Source of the DNA: CAZFLM01 sp964519955
GTDB taxonomy: Bacteria > Armatimonadota > Chthonomonadetes > Chthonomonadales > CAJBBX01
NCBI GenBank assembly: GCA_964519955.1
Contig: CAZFLM010000087.1
Coordinates: 1 to 24,850, forward strand
Direction of reading: 5' to 3'
Length of the DNA: 24,850 bases
The notes beneath the pieces are model-generated. The model made no database searches. It was not told where the DNA came from and saw only the letters and a list, made by a program, of their open reading frames with translations. Position numbers and translations under genes: made by a program. Shown here piece after piece: positions 1 through 8,759 of this stretch (the stretch's first letter is position 1; every line of letters begins with the position of its first letter).

Positions 1-527
1 GCGGCGAGGGCTGCCTGCACGTCGGCGCGCTCCGGCGTGGGCTTGGCCGAGGCCAGCGCCTGGTGCAGCAGCGCACGATCCGTAGTGGGCTTCGGCTGTA
101 CGGAGACCGGCGCGGCGCCAGCCAGGAGCACGTTGGCGCGATCGGCGGGCGCGAGCCCCTCCAGGATCTTGCCGGCCTGGGCACTGGCGCGGTCCAGCGT
201 GCTCACCCCGCCCGCGCGGTAGCCCATCGAGAGCGACACGTCGAGCACGATGACGACGGTGCGCGCGCCGCCCCCGCTCGCCAGAGGCGCGGTCCGCGTG
301 GGCTTCATGAACGCGGCCACCAGGAGGGCCACGAAGAGGCAGCGCAGGGCGAGGAGCAGGAGATGGCGCACGCGGAAGATGCGGGACTGCCGCGCGACGG
401 CCTCGCGGAGGAAGCGGAACGTGGGGAGCGCGACATCGCGGACGGCGCGCCGGGTCAGAAGGTGGATGGCGACCGGCAGGGCCGCCAGGAGCAGCCACGG
501 CGCGAACCCGACGTTGAGCAGTTCCAA
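1..527 (-). CDS. BatA-like membrane protein with von Willebrand factor A domain (partial, N-terminal part)
   Basis: The gene runs off the left edge; 175 complete codons are visible. It reads as an N-terminal BatA-type two-helix module followed by a VWA domain. Residues about 7-23 form a first membrane helix. Residues about 24-50 carry the basic loop typical of this family (HLLTRRAVRDVALPTFRFL). Residues about 55-74 form a second helix. The VWA domain starts near residue 89, with the MIDAS metal-site motif DVSLS at 96-100. In this family the VWA domain faces the periplasm, and genes often sit with MoxR ATPases and DUF58 proteins; none is visible here because the window ends. The start is a TTG at 527, chosen because the protein begins in the usual place for the family and a GAGGGG ribosome site lies about nine bases upstream. 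No ATG or GTG fits. Domain identity is firm; the function is unknown. Confidence 0.82.
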   Translation of the reverse strand, partial: MELLNVGFAPWLLLAALPVAIHLLTRRAVRDVALPTFRFLREAVARQSRIFRVRHLLLLALRCLFVALLVAAFMKPTRTAPLASGGGARTVVIVLDVSLSMGYRAGGVSTLDRASAQAGKILEGLAPADRANVLLAGAAPVSVQPKPTTDRALLHQALASAKPTPERADVQAALA

Positions 528-695
528 GGCGGGCGCCCCTCGGTCAGGCGAGTGAGCAGGACAATGGCGCGACGTGCAGCGCCGCTACGCCGATGGACGG
601 GCACGGAGGCCCATCCTACCGACAGCCGAGCGCGTGAGCCGCCGAGGGCGGCGGCGGTCCACGGCGGACGGGCACATGGCGTTGGCCAGAGCGCC

Positions 696-731
696 GTGGT
701 AGGGCGGGCGTCCCTGCCCGCCGAGTACCAC
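696..731 (+). repeat. REP-like palindromic repeat, copy 1
   Basis: A 36-bp near-palindrome between the folD stop and the BatA-like start. Outer arms are GTGGTA (696-701) and TACCAC (726-731). Inner arms are GGCGGGC (703-709) and GCCCGCC (716-722) around a GTCCCT loop. Bases 696-722 recur exactly on the opposite strand at 22734-22760, and with three changes at 22773-22799. The rest of the 528-747 gap shows nothing recognisable. Confidence 0.8.
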
Positions 732-747
732 TCACGGATGGATCGGC

Positions 748-1602
748 CTAGAACGCCGCCGATGCCGCGGCGAGCGTGTTGCGCAGGAGCATCGCGATGG
801 TCATCGGGCCCACGCCACCCGGCACCGGCGTGATGTACGACGCCACCTCCGCCGCGCCCTCGTAGTGCACGTCGCCCACGTCGCCCTGGCGGCCGGGCAC
901 CCGGTTGTAGCCCGCGTCGATGACCACAGCGCCCGGCTTGATCATGTCGCCGGTGATCATCTCGGGCTGGCCGACGGCCGCGACCAGGATGTCGGCCTGG
1001 CGGATGACGTCAGGTAGGTCTACGGTGCGGCTGTGGCAGATCGTCACCGTGGCGTGGCGGTTCAGCAGCAGCATGGCGACCGGCTTGCCCAGGATGATGC
1101 TGCGCCCCACGACGACCGCGCGCTTGCCCTGGATCGGCAGGCTGTAGCGATCGAGCAGCTCGATGATGCCGAGCGGGGTGCACGAGACGAACGCCTTTTC
1201 GCCGGTCAGCAGCGCGCCGAGGCTGCCCCGCCCGATGCCGTCCACGTCCTTCCGATGAGACAGCCTGGCGAGGGCGGCGGTTTCGTCGAGATGCTTCGGC
1301 AGAGGGTGCTGCACCAGGATGCCGTGCACGCGGTCGTCGGCGTTGAGGCGGTCGAGGAGACCCTCGACGTCCGCCTGGGTGGCGTCGTTCGGCAGGCGAT
1401 GCGTCTCCGACTCGATGCCGACCCAGCCGCACGCCTTGCCCTTCATGCCGACGTAGGCTTCGGAGGCGGGGTTGTCGCCGACGATCACCGCGGCCAGCCG
1501 GGGAGCGATGCCGCGCGACTCGCGCAGCTCGCGGACGCCTTCCTTCACCTCCGCGCGCACGACGCGGGCCGTCGCCTGGCCATCCAGGATCGCAGCGCTC
1601 AT
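748..1602 (-). CDS. folD: Bifunctional methylenetetrahydrofolate dehydrogenase / methenyltetrahydrofolate cyclohydrolase
   Basis: FolD interconverts 5,10-methylene-, 5,10-methenyl- and 10-formyl-tetrahydrofolate in the cytoplasm, using NADP(H), and feeds purine and formyl-methionine synthesis. The 284-residue product has the usual length. Visible family signatures are YVGMK (Tyr50 and the catalytic Lys54), GILVQHPLP at 94-102, KDVDG at 118-122 (Asp121 contacts folate), CTPLGI at 141-146, GRSIILGKPVAMLLL in the nucleotide-binding fold at 166-180, and PGGVGPMT near the C terminus. The ATG at 1602 has a GGGAGGA ribosome site four bases upstream, which overlaps the nusB stop region; the intergenic gap is only 11 bases. 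The pair is therefore almost certainly one transcript with nusB first. Nothing is missing from the active site as far as can be read. Confidence 0.97.
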   Translation of the reverse strand: MSAAILDGQATARVVRAEVKEGVRELRESRGIAPRLAAVIVGDNPASEAYVGMKGKACGWVGIESETHRLPNDATQADVEGLLDRLNADDRVHGILVQHPLPKHLDETAALARLSHRKDVDGIGRGSLGALLTGEKAFVSCTPLGIIELLDRYSLPIQGKRAVVVGRSIILGKPVAMLLLNRHATVTICHSRTVDLPDVIRQADILVAAVGQPEMITGDMIKPGAVVIDAGYNRVPGRQGDVGDVHYEGAAEVASYITPVPGGVGPMTIAMLLRNTLAAASAAF

Positions 1603-1613
1603 TCGGTCCTCCC

Positions 1614-2408
1614 TCACCCCTTGGCGGGCGCCGGCGCGGCTACCAGCGCGCCCAGAACACCGTTCACGAACCGCCCGGACTCGGCGGTGCTGTACTTCTT
1701 GGCCAGTTCGACAGCCTCGTTGATCGACGCGCCAGTCGGCACGTCCGGCAGGAACCGCATCTCGAAGACGGCGATCCGGAGAATGTTGCGGTCGACGGCG
1801 ACCTGGCGCTCCTGCGACCAGCCGGGCGAGACGGCGGCGAGCACGCCGTCGATCTCCTCGGTGCGGTCGCGGACACCCTTCACGAGCTTCACGGCGAAGG
1901 TCGTCACCTCGTAGCAGGGCGGCAGCGCGTGCTCGAACGCGGCAGCCAGCGCCTTGACCTGCTTGCCGGCGGCCTGCGCCAGCGCCCCGAGACGCTCGGC
2001 CTCCAGGCGGTCGCGCTGGGAGAGGCGCAGCAACTCCAGCTCCGCCTTCTCGGCGGCCGTGGAGACCATGCCGAACGCCCCGTTCACGTCGGCGACCGGC
2101 GAGGGAGCGAGGGAGCACTTCATCGCCTCGGACACGTCGTCGGCGAAGCGCCGCACGGCCGCGACCATGCCCTGCGCCGCGAGCTTGGTGGTCCGCGGCA
2201 CCGCGCCGCCGGCAGCGTCCCACGCGCGCACCATGTCGCGTATCTCGGTCTGGCACTCGCGGGCCGTCTGCTGGATGGCGTTCTCGACCGGGAGTCTGGC
2301 CTGCGCCAGGGCGCCCTCCCACAGCTCGGCAAGCGGCAGCTTGCCCACATCGATCTGGTACAGCATCTTCAGCGCCAACTCGCGCGCTGCTCGTCGCACA
2401 CTCGTCAC
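1614..2408 (-). CDS. nusB: NusB-family transcription antitermination factor with large internal insertion
   Basis: NusB binds boxA RNA with NusE (ribosomal protein S10) and supports antitermination on rRNA operons. Both halves of the fold are clear. The N-terminal helix is RRAARELALKMLYQIDVG at 5-22. The C-terminal part, from about 166, includes EIDGVL, AVDRNILRIAVFEM, SINEAVELAKKYS and FVNGVLGAL. Between them, about residues 31-165 are an insertion of roughly 130 residues, rich in Ala, Glu and Arg and apparently helical, where ordinary NusB proteins (about 140 residues) have a short linker. The total is 264 residues. I chose the GTG at 2408 because AGGTGAG lies seven bases upstream; an in-frame GTG at 2420 would add four residues but has a poorer site. 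It is first in the operon with folD. A possible extended -10 (TGGTATCCT) lies near 2497-2505 on the minus strand. Confidence 0.88.
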   Translation of the reverse strand: MTSVRRAARELALKMLYQIDVGKLPLAELWEGALAQARLPVENAIQQTARECQTEIRDMVRAWDAAGGAVPRTTKLAAQGMVAAVRRFADDVSEAMKCSLAPSPVADVNGAFGMVSTAAEKAELELLRLSQRDRLEAERLGALAQAAGKQVKALAAAFEHALPPCYEVTTFAVKLVKGVRDRTEEIDGVLAAVSPGWSQERQVAVDRNILRIAVFEMRFLPDVPTGASINEAVELAKKYSTAESGRFVNGVLGALVAAPAPAKG

Positions 2409-2600
2409 GTTTGCTCTCACCTGCCGCCCGGCGTCTTGCCTTGCCCACCACGGCGTACGTTCGCTAATCGGGCTGGGCGGCCCGGTCCGTGGGTAAGGAT
2501 ACCACGCATCGAGGGGGCCTTCCTGCCCCGTAGTGGCGCAGGGAATCGGCGCGCCCTCGCCGAACGATGTGTCCGACGCCAGACCAGAGAGGAAGCACCC

Positions 2601-3050
2601 ATGCCACGCATCGAGCTGTCCGTTCAGATAGACGCCCCCGTCGAGCGCGCCTACGCCGTCGCCCGCGACGTCGAGACGTTCCCCGAGATCATGGACGACC
2701 TGCAGTCGCTAACGGTCCTGGAGCGCAGCGACGACGGCAACCGCACGGTCACCGAGTGGGTCGGCATCGTCCGCGAGTTCAAGATGACCATCAAATGGAC
2801 TCAGGAGGACAAGTGGGATCCGGTAGCCCATCGCGACGACTACGTGATGATCAAGGGCGACATGGACAGCATGGCCGGCTACTGGCAGTTCACCGAGGAC
2901 GGCGGCGGCACCCGGTTCGACAGTGTGCTGGACTACGAGTACAACGTGCCGCTGATCGGGCCGATGATAAAGGCGCTCATCCGCAAGAAGCTGGAGGCGA
3001 ACCTGCTGGCCCAGATGCAGGCGATCAAGGCGCGGGCCGAACAGGGGTAG
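2601..3050 (+). CDS. SRPBCC / polyketide cyclase-like lipid-binding protein
   Basis: A 149-residue protein of the SRPBCC (START/Bet v1-like) superfamily, closest in feel to the COQ10/RatA branch. It opens with ELSVQIDAPVERAYAVARDVETFPEIM, the usual first strand and helix of the fold, and continues through alternating strands (VTEWVGI, FKMTIKWTQED) to a long C-terminal helix (about 115-146: MIKALIRKKLEANLLAQMQAIKAR). Members bind hydrophobic ligands in a central cavity; the ligand cannot be read from sequence. The ATG at 2601 follows AGAGAGGAAG at a good distance and is the natural start of the fold; an open frame extending far upstream is antisense to nusB and not real. It is divergent from nusB. 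It lies 180 bases before atpG, and it is unclear whether the two are co-transcribed. Confidence 0.82.
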   Translation: MPRIELSVQIDAPVERAYAVARDVETFPEIMDDLQSLTVLERSDDGNRTVTEWVGIVREFKMTIKWTQEDKWDPVAHRDDYVMIKGDMDSMAGYWQFTEDGGGTRFDSVLDYEYNVPLIGPMIKALIRKKLEANLLAQMQAIKARAEQG

Positions 3051-3085
3051 CGGGACCCGGTGAGGGGTCTGAGCCGCACCAGCCT

Positions 3086-3112
3086 GATCGGCCAGATCGG
3101 ACGGATCGCCCT
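3086..3112 (+). repeat. Nonamer short tandem repeat (GATCGGNNN x3), upstream of atpG
   Basis: Three consecutive 9-base units: GATCGGCCA, GATCGGACG, GATCGCCCT. A closely related three-unit run lies at 4171-4197 on the other side of atpG. Confidence 0.6.
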
Positions 3113-3155
3113 CATGCGCCAGATGGAGCGGCGCGCCCTCTGCGAACCTGTGCGG

Positions 3156-3161
3156 TATACT
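3156..3161 (+). promoter_or_regulatory. Possible -10 element upstream of atpG
   Basis: TATACT at 3156-3161 matches the sigma-70 -10 consensus at five of six bases and lies about 70 bases before the atpG start. No convincing -35 hexamer is seen at 16-18 bases upstream, so this is weak on its own. Confidence 0.35.
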
Positions 3162-3230
3162 GTGTGCCGTCTCACGAGAGCCGCGTGCCCGTTGGCGGCG
3201 CGCAACCAAGCCTTGTAGGAGCCTCAGCGC

Positions 3231-4094
3231 ATGGCGACGATGCGGCAGATCCGGTCTCGGATCCGGGTAGCGAAGAACATCCAGCAGATCACCAAGGCCA
3301 TGAAGATGGTCGCTGCCGCGCGGCTGAAGCGCGCACAGGAGCGCGTGACCGCGTCGCGCCCCTACGCCGGCAAGATGCGCGACGTCGTCGGCGGACTGGC
3401 CTCGGCCACGAGCGGCGCGGCCGAGCATCCGCTGCTGGAGCGCCGCCCGACCGCGCACGTGGGCGTCGTGGTCATCAGCGCGGACCGCGGGCTCTGCGGC
3501 TCGTACAACTCCGGCGTGCTGCGCAAGGCCGTCGAGTTCCTCGGCACGCTCGACCCCAACACGACGGTCCTCTACACCATCGGCCGCAAGGCCAATGCGT
3601 TCTTCAGACGACGCGGCTTCAACGTCGCCGAGGCGCTCGAGGTCGATCTGAATGCGATCGACTACGCGCAGGCCTCGTACGTCGCCGGCAAGCTTCGGTC
3701 GGCCTTCGAGAGCGGCGAGATCGACGAGGTGCACGTCATCTACACGCGCTTCGTGACCGCCATCACCCAGACGCCGCGCGTGGTGCAGTTGCTCCCGGTT
3801 GAGCCGCCCGCCGACGTGCCCGCGATGGGCTCGGCCTCGGTGATCTTCGAGCCGAACCCGCAGGCGCTCCTCTCCGAGCTGCTGCCCCGCTACCTCGTCA
3901 CGCAGGTCTACCAGGCGCTGCTCGAGTCCGTGGCCAGCGAGCACGGCGCGCGCATGACCTCGATGAACTCGGCGACCGACAACGCGGGCAAGATGATCAG
4001 CACGCTCACCCTCTCGCTCAACCGCGCCCGCCAGGCCGCGATCACGAAGGAGATCTCGGAGATCGTGGGCGGAGCGGAGTCGCTGAAGGGGTAG
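3231..4094 (+). CDS. atpG: F-type ATP synthase gamma subunit
   Basis: The gamma subunit is the central rotating shaft of F1Fo ATP synthase. The 287-residue length is typical. The N-terminal coiled-coil helix (RQIRSRIRVAKNIQQITKAM, 5-24, then KMVAAARLKRAQ), the core motif ISADRGLCGSYNSGVLRK, and the C-terminal helix carrying ARMTSMNSATDNAGKMI and RQAAITKEISEIVGGAESL are all present. The ATG at 3231 follows TAGGAG by nine bases. The oddity is context. In most bacteria atpG lies between atpA and atpD, but here its neighbours are an SRPBCC protein upstream and, past a strong hairpin, a convergent secreted protein. No other ATP synthase gene is in the window. The protein itself looks intact, so a split atp locus is the simplest reading. 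Confidence 0.97.
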   Translation: MATMRQIRSRIRVAKNIQQITKAMKMVAAARLKRAQERVTASRPYAGKMRDVVGGLASATSGAAEHPLLERRPTAHVGVVVISADRGLCGSYNSGVLRKAVEFLGTLDPNTTVLYTIGRKANAFFRRRGFNVAEALEVDLNAIDYAQASYVAGKLRSAFESGEIDEVHVIYTRFVTAITQTPRVVQLLPVEPPADVPAMGSASVIFEPNPQALLSELLPRYLVTQVYQALLESVASEHGARMTSMNSATDNAGKMISTLTLSLNRARQAAITKEISEIVGGAESLKG

Positions 4095-4119
4095 GCTGCC
4101 GGAGCGCTGCGGAATCGAA

Positions 4120-4147
4120 CGGGGCTCGCCAGCAATGGCGGGCCCCG
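4120..4147 (+). terminator. Hairpin downstream of atpG
   Basis: An 11-bp stem (CGGGGCTCGCC pairing with GGCGGGCCCCG, with one T-G wobble) closes a six-base loop AGCAAT, 26 bases after the atpG stop. There is no T-run, but the position between convergent genes suits a terminator. Confidence 0.65.
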
Positions 4148-4170
4148 CTGCTATTCGGTGGTGGTCAACT

Positions 4171-4197
4171 GATCCGGCGGATCGGGCGGATCGGTCG
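4171..4197 (+). repeat. Nonamer short tandem repeat (GATCSGGCG-like x3), downstream of atpG
   Basis: Three consecutive 9-base units: GATCCGGCG, GATCGGGCG, GATCGGTCG. They are related to the run at 3086-3112 and lie between the atpG hairpin and the stop of the BNR-repeat gene. Confidence 0.6.
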
Positions 4198-4238
4198 GCT
4201 GACGTCCACAGGGTCACGCGCGCGGCCTGAACCGCCCC

Positions 4239-5276
4239 CTACTCCACCCCCACCTTCCAGATGGACGCGTTCAGCGGAGGCGCCGAGGTCCAGAGCACCG
4301 CGTAGAGCTGCTTGCGCACACTGTTGTAGGCCAGCGCCCGGATGTTGGCGGTCGCCGAGGGGCCGAACCCCTCCCACGAATCGCCCCGATCGGTCGAGCG
4401 ATACAGCCGCTTCCCCGCCGCGCTTACGAGGACGCCGCCGGGCAGCTCGACCGGGGTGATGAACGCCGGCCCCGCCAGCGTCCGCCACGTCAGCCCCTTG
4501 TCCGTGCTGCGGATGAGCTGGCCGCCCTGCTTGTCCGGCAGGTACACCGGGCAGTCCGGCGGGAAGTAGACCGCGCCGTCCGACGCCACCATGCCCGGGT
4601 TGCGCGTCCCCGTCGAGTACACCTGGGACCAGGTCGTGCCACCATTGACCGTGCGGTAGATGCCGGTGCCAGACGCGCCATAGCCTCCGGTCGCTACGAT
4701 GTAGGTGTCCACGTCGAAGACCACAGGCAGCGTGGTGTAGTTGGTGCCACGCGGGAAGCTGGCGCCGATGTCCTGCCAGGTCATGCCGGAGCTGATGGAG
4801 CGCAGCACCCCGACCCTCTCGTGCGGGACCGCGACAAGCGTGCGGCGGTATTCGTCCGAGAGGTCGACGCCAATCCCCTCACCGTTGGCCAAATCGCCCA
4901 GCCTGGTGAACGAGACGCCGGCGTCGAGGGTCTTGAACAGCGCTGGACCGTGCATGCCGCTGACCCAGAACGTCCGGGGGCGCTTCGGGTCGAACACGAT
5001 CTGCACGGGGAGCATGCCGAGCTGCCCCGGCTGCCCGAGCTGCGTCCAGGAGAGGCCCCCATCCGTCGTGGCGTACAGGCCGGCCATGTCGAACCCGACG
5101 ACCACCTGGTCGGCGCCCGGCGCGGCGGCGAGCACCGTGATGACGACCGGCTTCTTGAAGGAGGCGCCCAGAGGCTGCGACACGTTGACCCAGCCGCGCT
5201 GGGCGGAGGCGCCGCTGAGCGACAGCGCGACGAACGCCGCGACAAGTGCGATCCTCGGTAGTCGTCCGGTCATCAT
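4239..5276 (-). CDS. Secreted BNR/Asp-box repeat protein
   Basis: A 345-residue exported protein. The N terminus (MMTGRLPRIALVAAFVALSL, then SGASAQ) is a clean signal peptide with an AxA-type cleavage site. The rest is a run of at least six Asp-box-like repeats of the form S/T-x-D/N-x-G-x-x-W: TDGGLSW, LDAGVSF, SISSGMTW, TVNGGTTW, STDKGLTW and STDRGDSW. They are spaced as in sialidase-like beta-propellers (BNR/YCF48/Vps10-type). No sialidase active-site signature (the FRIP arginine motif) is visible, so enzyme activity should not be assumed. The start is one of two adjacent ATGs (5276 or 5273), both behind GAGAGGGG; the second has slightly better spacing. The gene lies downstream of transketolase on the same strand, separated by a structured 125-base gap. 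Confidence 0.82.
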   Translation of the reverse strand: MMTGRLPRIALVAAFVALSLSGASAQRGWVNVSQPLGASFKKPVVITVLAAAPGADQVVVGFDMAGLYATTDGGLSWTQLGQPGQLGMLPVQIVFDPKRPRTFWVSGMHGPALFKTLDAGVSFTRLGDLANGEGIGVDLSDEYRRTLVAVPHERVGVLRSISSGMTWQDIGASFPRGTNYTTLPVVFDVDTYIVATGGYGASGTGIYRTVNGGTTWSQVYSTGTRNPGMVASDGAVYFPPDCPVYLPDKQGGQLIRSTDKGLTWRTLAGPAFITPVELPGGVLVSAAGKRLYRSTDRGDSWEGFGPSATANIRALAYNSVRKQLYAVLWTSAPPLNASIWKVGVE

Positions 5277-5306
5277 CTGTCCCCTCTCGCGCCCCTGATA
5301 TGGCAA

Positions 5307-5370
5307 GGGCAAAGCACCCGCACGATACGTGGCCACCTAACGCCACGCTTCGCACGCGAGTGCTTTGCCC
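5307..5370. repeat. Nested inverted repeat between transketolase and BNR-protein genes
   Basis: The outer perfect 11-bp arms are GGGCAAAGCAC (5307-5317) and GTGCTTTGCCC (5360-5370). Inside them is a second hairpin, CGTGGC (5328-5333) with GCCACG (5342-5347). On the minus strand it follows the transketolase stop by about 30 bases and precedes the next start by about 30 bases. It could be a terminator, a leader structure or a small mobile repeat. Confidence 0.6.
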
Positions 5371-5401
5371 CTGCAACGATCCTGCACGACGGTCGCGGCG
5401 C

Positions 5402-7435
<2,034 letters not shown>

Positions 7436-7486
7436 ATGTAGAAGCTCCTGGTGAGGTGGGATAGTGCCGGCCACGCCTGTTCCGCG

Positions 7487-7517
7487 GGGCCACTGACAAT
7501 TCACGTTCGCGTGGCCC
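7487..7517. other. Inverted repeat in the divergent tkt/plsC promoter region
   Basis: GGGCCAC (7487-7493) and GTGGCCC (7511-7517) form perfect 7-bp arms around a 17-base, more AT-rich spacer. The position upstream of tkt (213-base divergent gap, 7436-7648) would suit an operator or a leader hairpin. No clear promoter pair could be read in this gap. Confidence 0.4.
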
Positions 7518-7648
7518 GATCCCTGCCGATCATCGCGCGACCCGGGTGTGAATAGGTCCACTGGCCTCGGCAAACAGGCCTTTCGGCCCATGCGCGCGCC
7601 GGGCAGCCAACCGCATAATGGCCATACATTCACAACGAGAGTTGGGCC

Positions 7649-8332
7649 ATGTCCTACCGGATCATGTTCGCATTCGCGAAGGTCGTCTTCCGAACCGTCC
7701 TCGCCTACACTGGCGGCCTGAGGGCGGAAGGGCGCGACCGCGTGCCGCGTGACGGTGGCGTGATCATCGCGCCGAACCACGTGAGCCACATCGATCCGCC
7801 GCTGATCGGCCTGACGCTGCCCCGCTCGGCCTGGTTCATCGCCACGACGGAGCTGTTCGCGTTCCCGGTGCTTGGCGCGATGGCGCGGTGGCTGCATGCC
7901 TACCCCATCAAGCAGGACTCGCCCGACCGCGCCGCTCTTCGCCGCACCGAGGAGCTGCTCCGCTCCGGCAACGCCGTAGTCATGTTCCCGGAGGGGCACG
8001 AGAGCCTCGACGGCCGCCTCCAGCCGCTTCAGGGCGGCCCGATCCTGGTGGCTATCCGCACGAACTGCCCGATCGTCCCGGTCGCCATCATCGGCAGCGC
8101 CGACCACGTGCCGCCTCGCTCGTTCCGCCCGCGGCGCGCCGGCCACCCGGCTATCGTGCGCTATGGCGAGCCGATCCCGGCGTCCGAGTTGGCGGGCGGG
8201 CTGACCGGGCGCGCGGCGATCGAGCACGGCACGGGCGTCCTCAGAGAGGCTCTCCTGCGCCTCCAGGCCCCCTTGCCCGCTCCCGCGCCAGCCCCCGCGC
8301 TCATCGCCCCCGCCCCGGAGCCGTTGTCCTAG
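7649..8332 (+). CDS. plsC: 1-acyl-sn-glycerol-3-phosphate acyltransferase family protein
   Basis: A 227-residue PlsC-family acyltransferase that would acylate lysophosphatidic acid, or a related lysophospholipid, at the membrane face. Motif I, the catalytic HX4D, is NHVSHIDPP near residue 48. Motif III is FPEGHESLDG near 114, where most members have FPEGTRS, so the residues after FPEG differ (His-Glu for Thr-Arg). Motif IV-like IVPVAIIG follows near 146. The N-terminal 20 residues are hydrophobic and probably membrane-associated. The C-terminal 25 residues are a low-complexity Pro/Ala tail. The ATG at 7649 has GAGAG seven bases upstream. The gene leads the long plus-strand run but is separated from the ferredoxin gene by a 145-base gap with its own promoter. 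The assignment to lysophosphatidate rather than another acyl acceptor is inferred. Confidence 0.88.
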   Translation: MSYRIMFAFAKVVFRTVLAYTGGLRAEGRDRVPRDGGVIIAPNHVSHIDPPLIGLTLPRSAWFIATTELFAFPVLGAMARWLHAYPIKQDSPDRAALRRTEELLRSGNAVVMFPEGHESLDGRLQPLQGGPILVAIRTNCPIVPVAIIGSADHVPPRSFRPRRAGHPAIVRYGEPIPASELAGGLTGRAAIEHGTGVLREALLRLQAPLPAPAPAPALIAPAPEPLS

Positions 8333-8353
8333 CGCACGTTCGCGTGATATACT
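8324..8353 (+). promoter_or_regulatory. Promoter upstream of ferredoxin gene
   Basis: An extended -10 (TGATATACT, with TATACT at 8348-8353) is paired with TTGTCC at 8324-8329, spacing 18. It overlaps the end of plsC and lies about 125 bases before the ferredoxin start. Confidence 0.6.
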
Positions 8354-8477
8354 AGGCCCGTGTTCCTACCGGGTAGAGGCACCCGCGGCCCTCTGTCCGC
8401 CTTGCACCACGAGCGCGCACGCCACCCCGCTACGGCCGCATGCGCGTTCCCCATCACTTACCCAGGAGTGGGCACCG

Positions 8478-8738
8478 ATGGCCTACGTGATTACCGAGCC
8501 GTGCATCAACACGAAGGACAAGGCGTGTGTGGCGGTCTGTCCCGTCGACTGCATCCACGAAGGCGTCGTGGATTACGAGGGGGAGAGCATCGATATGCTC
8601 TTCATCAACCCCGACGAGTGCATCGACTGTGGCCTGTGCGAGCCGGAATGCCCCGTGACGGCGATCTTCGCCGACAGCGACGTACCGAAGGGGCAGGAGA
8701 AGTTCATCCAGATCAACGCCGACTTCTACCGCAAGTAG
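8478..8738 (+). CDS. fdxA: 7Fe ferredoxin ([3Fe-4S][4Fe-4S])
   Basis: An 86-residue electron-transfer protein. The N-terminal cysteine pattern is C9-x7-C17-x3-C21-P with an extra C25. The second motif is C48-x2-C51-x2-C54-x3-C58-P. This is the pattern of Azotobacter-type 7Fe ferredoxins, in which C9, C17 and C58 would hold the [3Fe-4S] cluster and C21, C48, C51 and C54 the [4Fe-4S] cluster, with C25 as the conserved free cysteine. An 8Fe ferredoxin would have C-x2-C-x2-C at the first site, which is absent. The ATG at 8478 follows AGGAG by nine bases. It has its own upstream promoter and lies 21 bases before the adenosyltransferase gene, so the two probably share a transcript. Its electron partner cannot be identified from the window. 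Confidence 0.93.
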   Translation: MAYVITEPCINTKDKACVAVCPVDCIHEGVVDYEGESIDMLFINPDECIDCGLCEPECPVTAIFADSDVPKGQEKFIQINADFYRK

Positions 8739-8759
8739 CTCCCGGCGAGGTCTGACAGG

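Noticed and set aside
748..2451. A 567-codon open frame on the minus strand spanning folD and antisense-like sequence of nusB.
   Set aside because: Only the folD part (from 1602) has family similarity; upstream it overlaps nusB in another frame and is Arg/Ala/Gly-rich noise.
1929..2600. An upstream extension of the SRPBCC protein open frame.
   Set aside because: It is antisense to nusB; the fold and ribosome site start at 2601.
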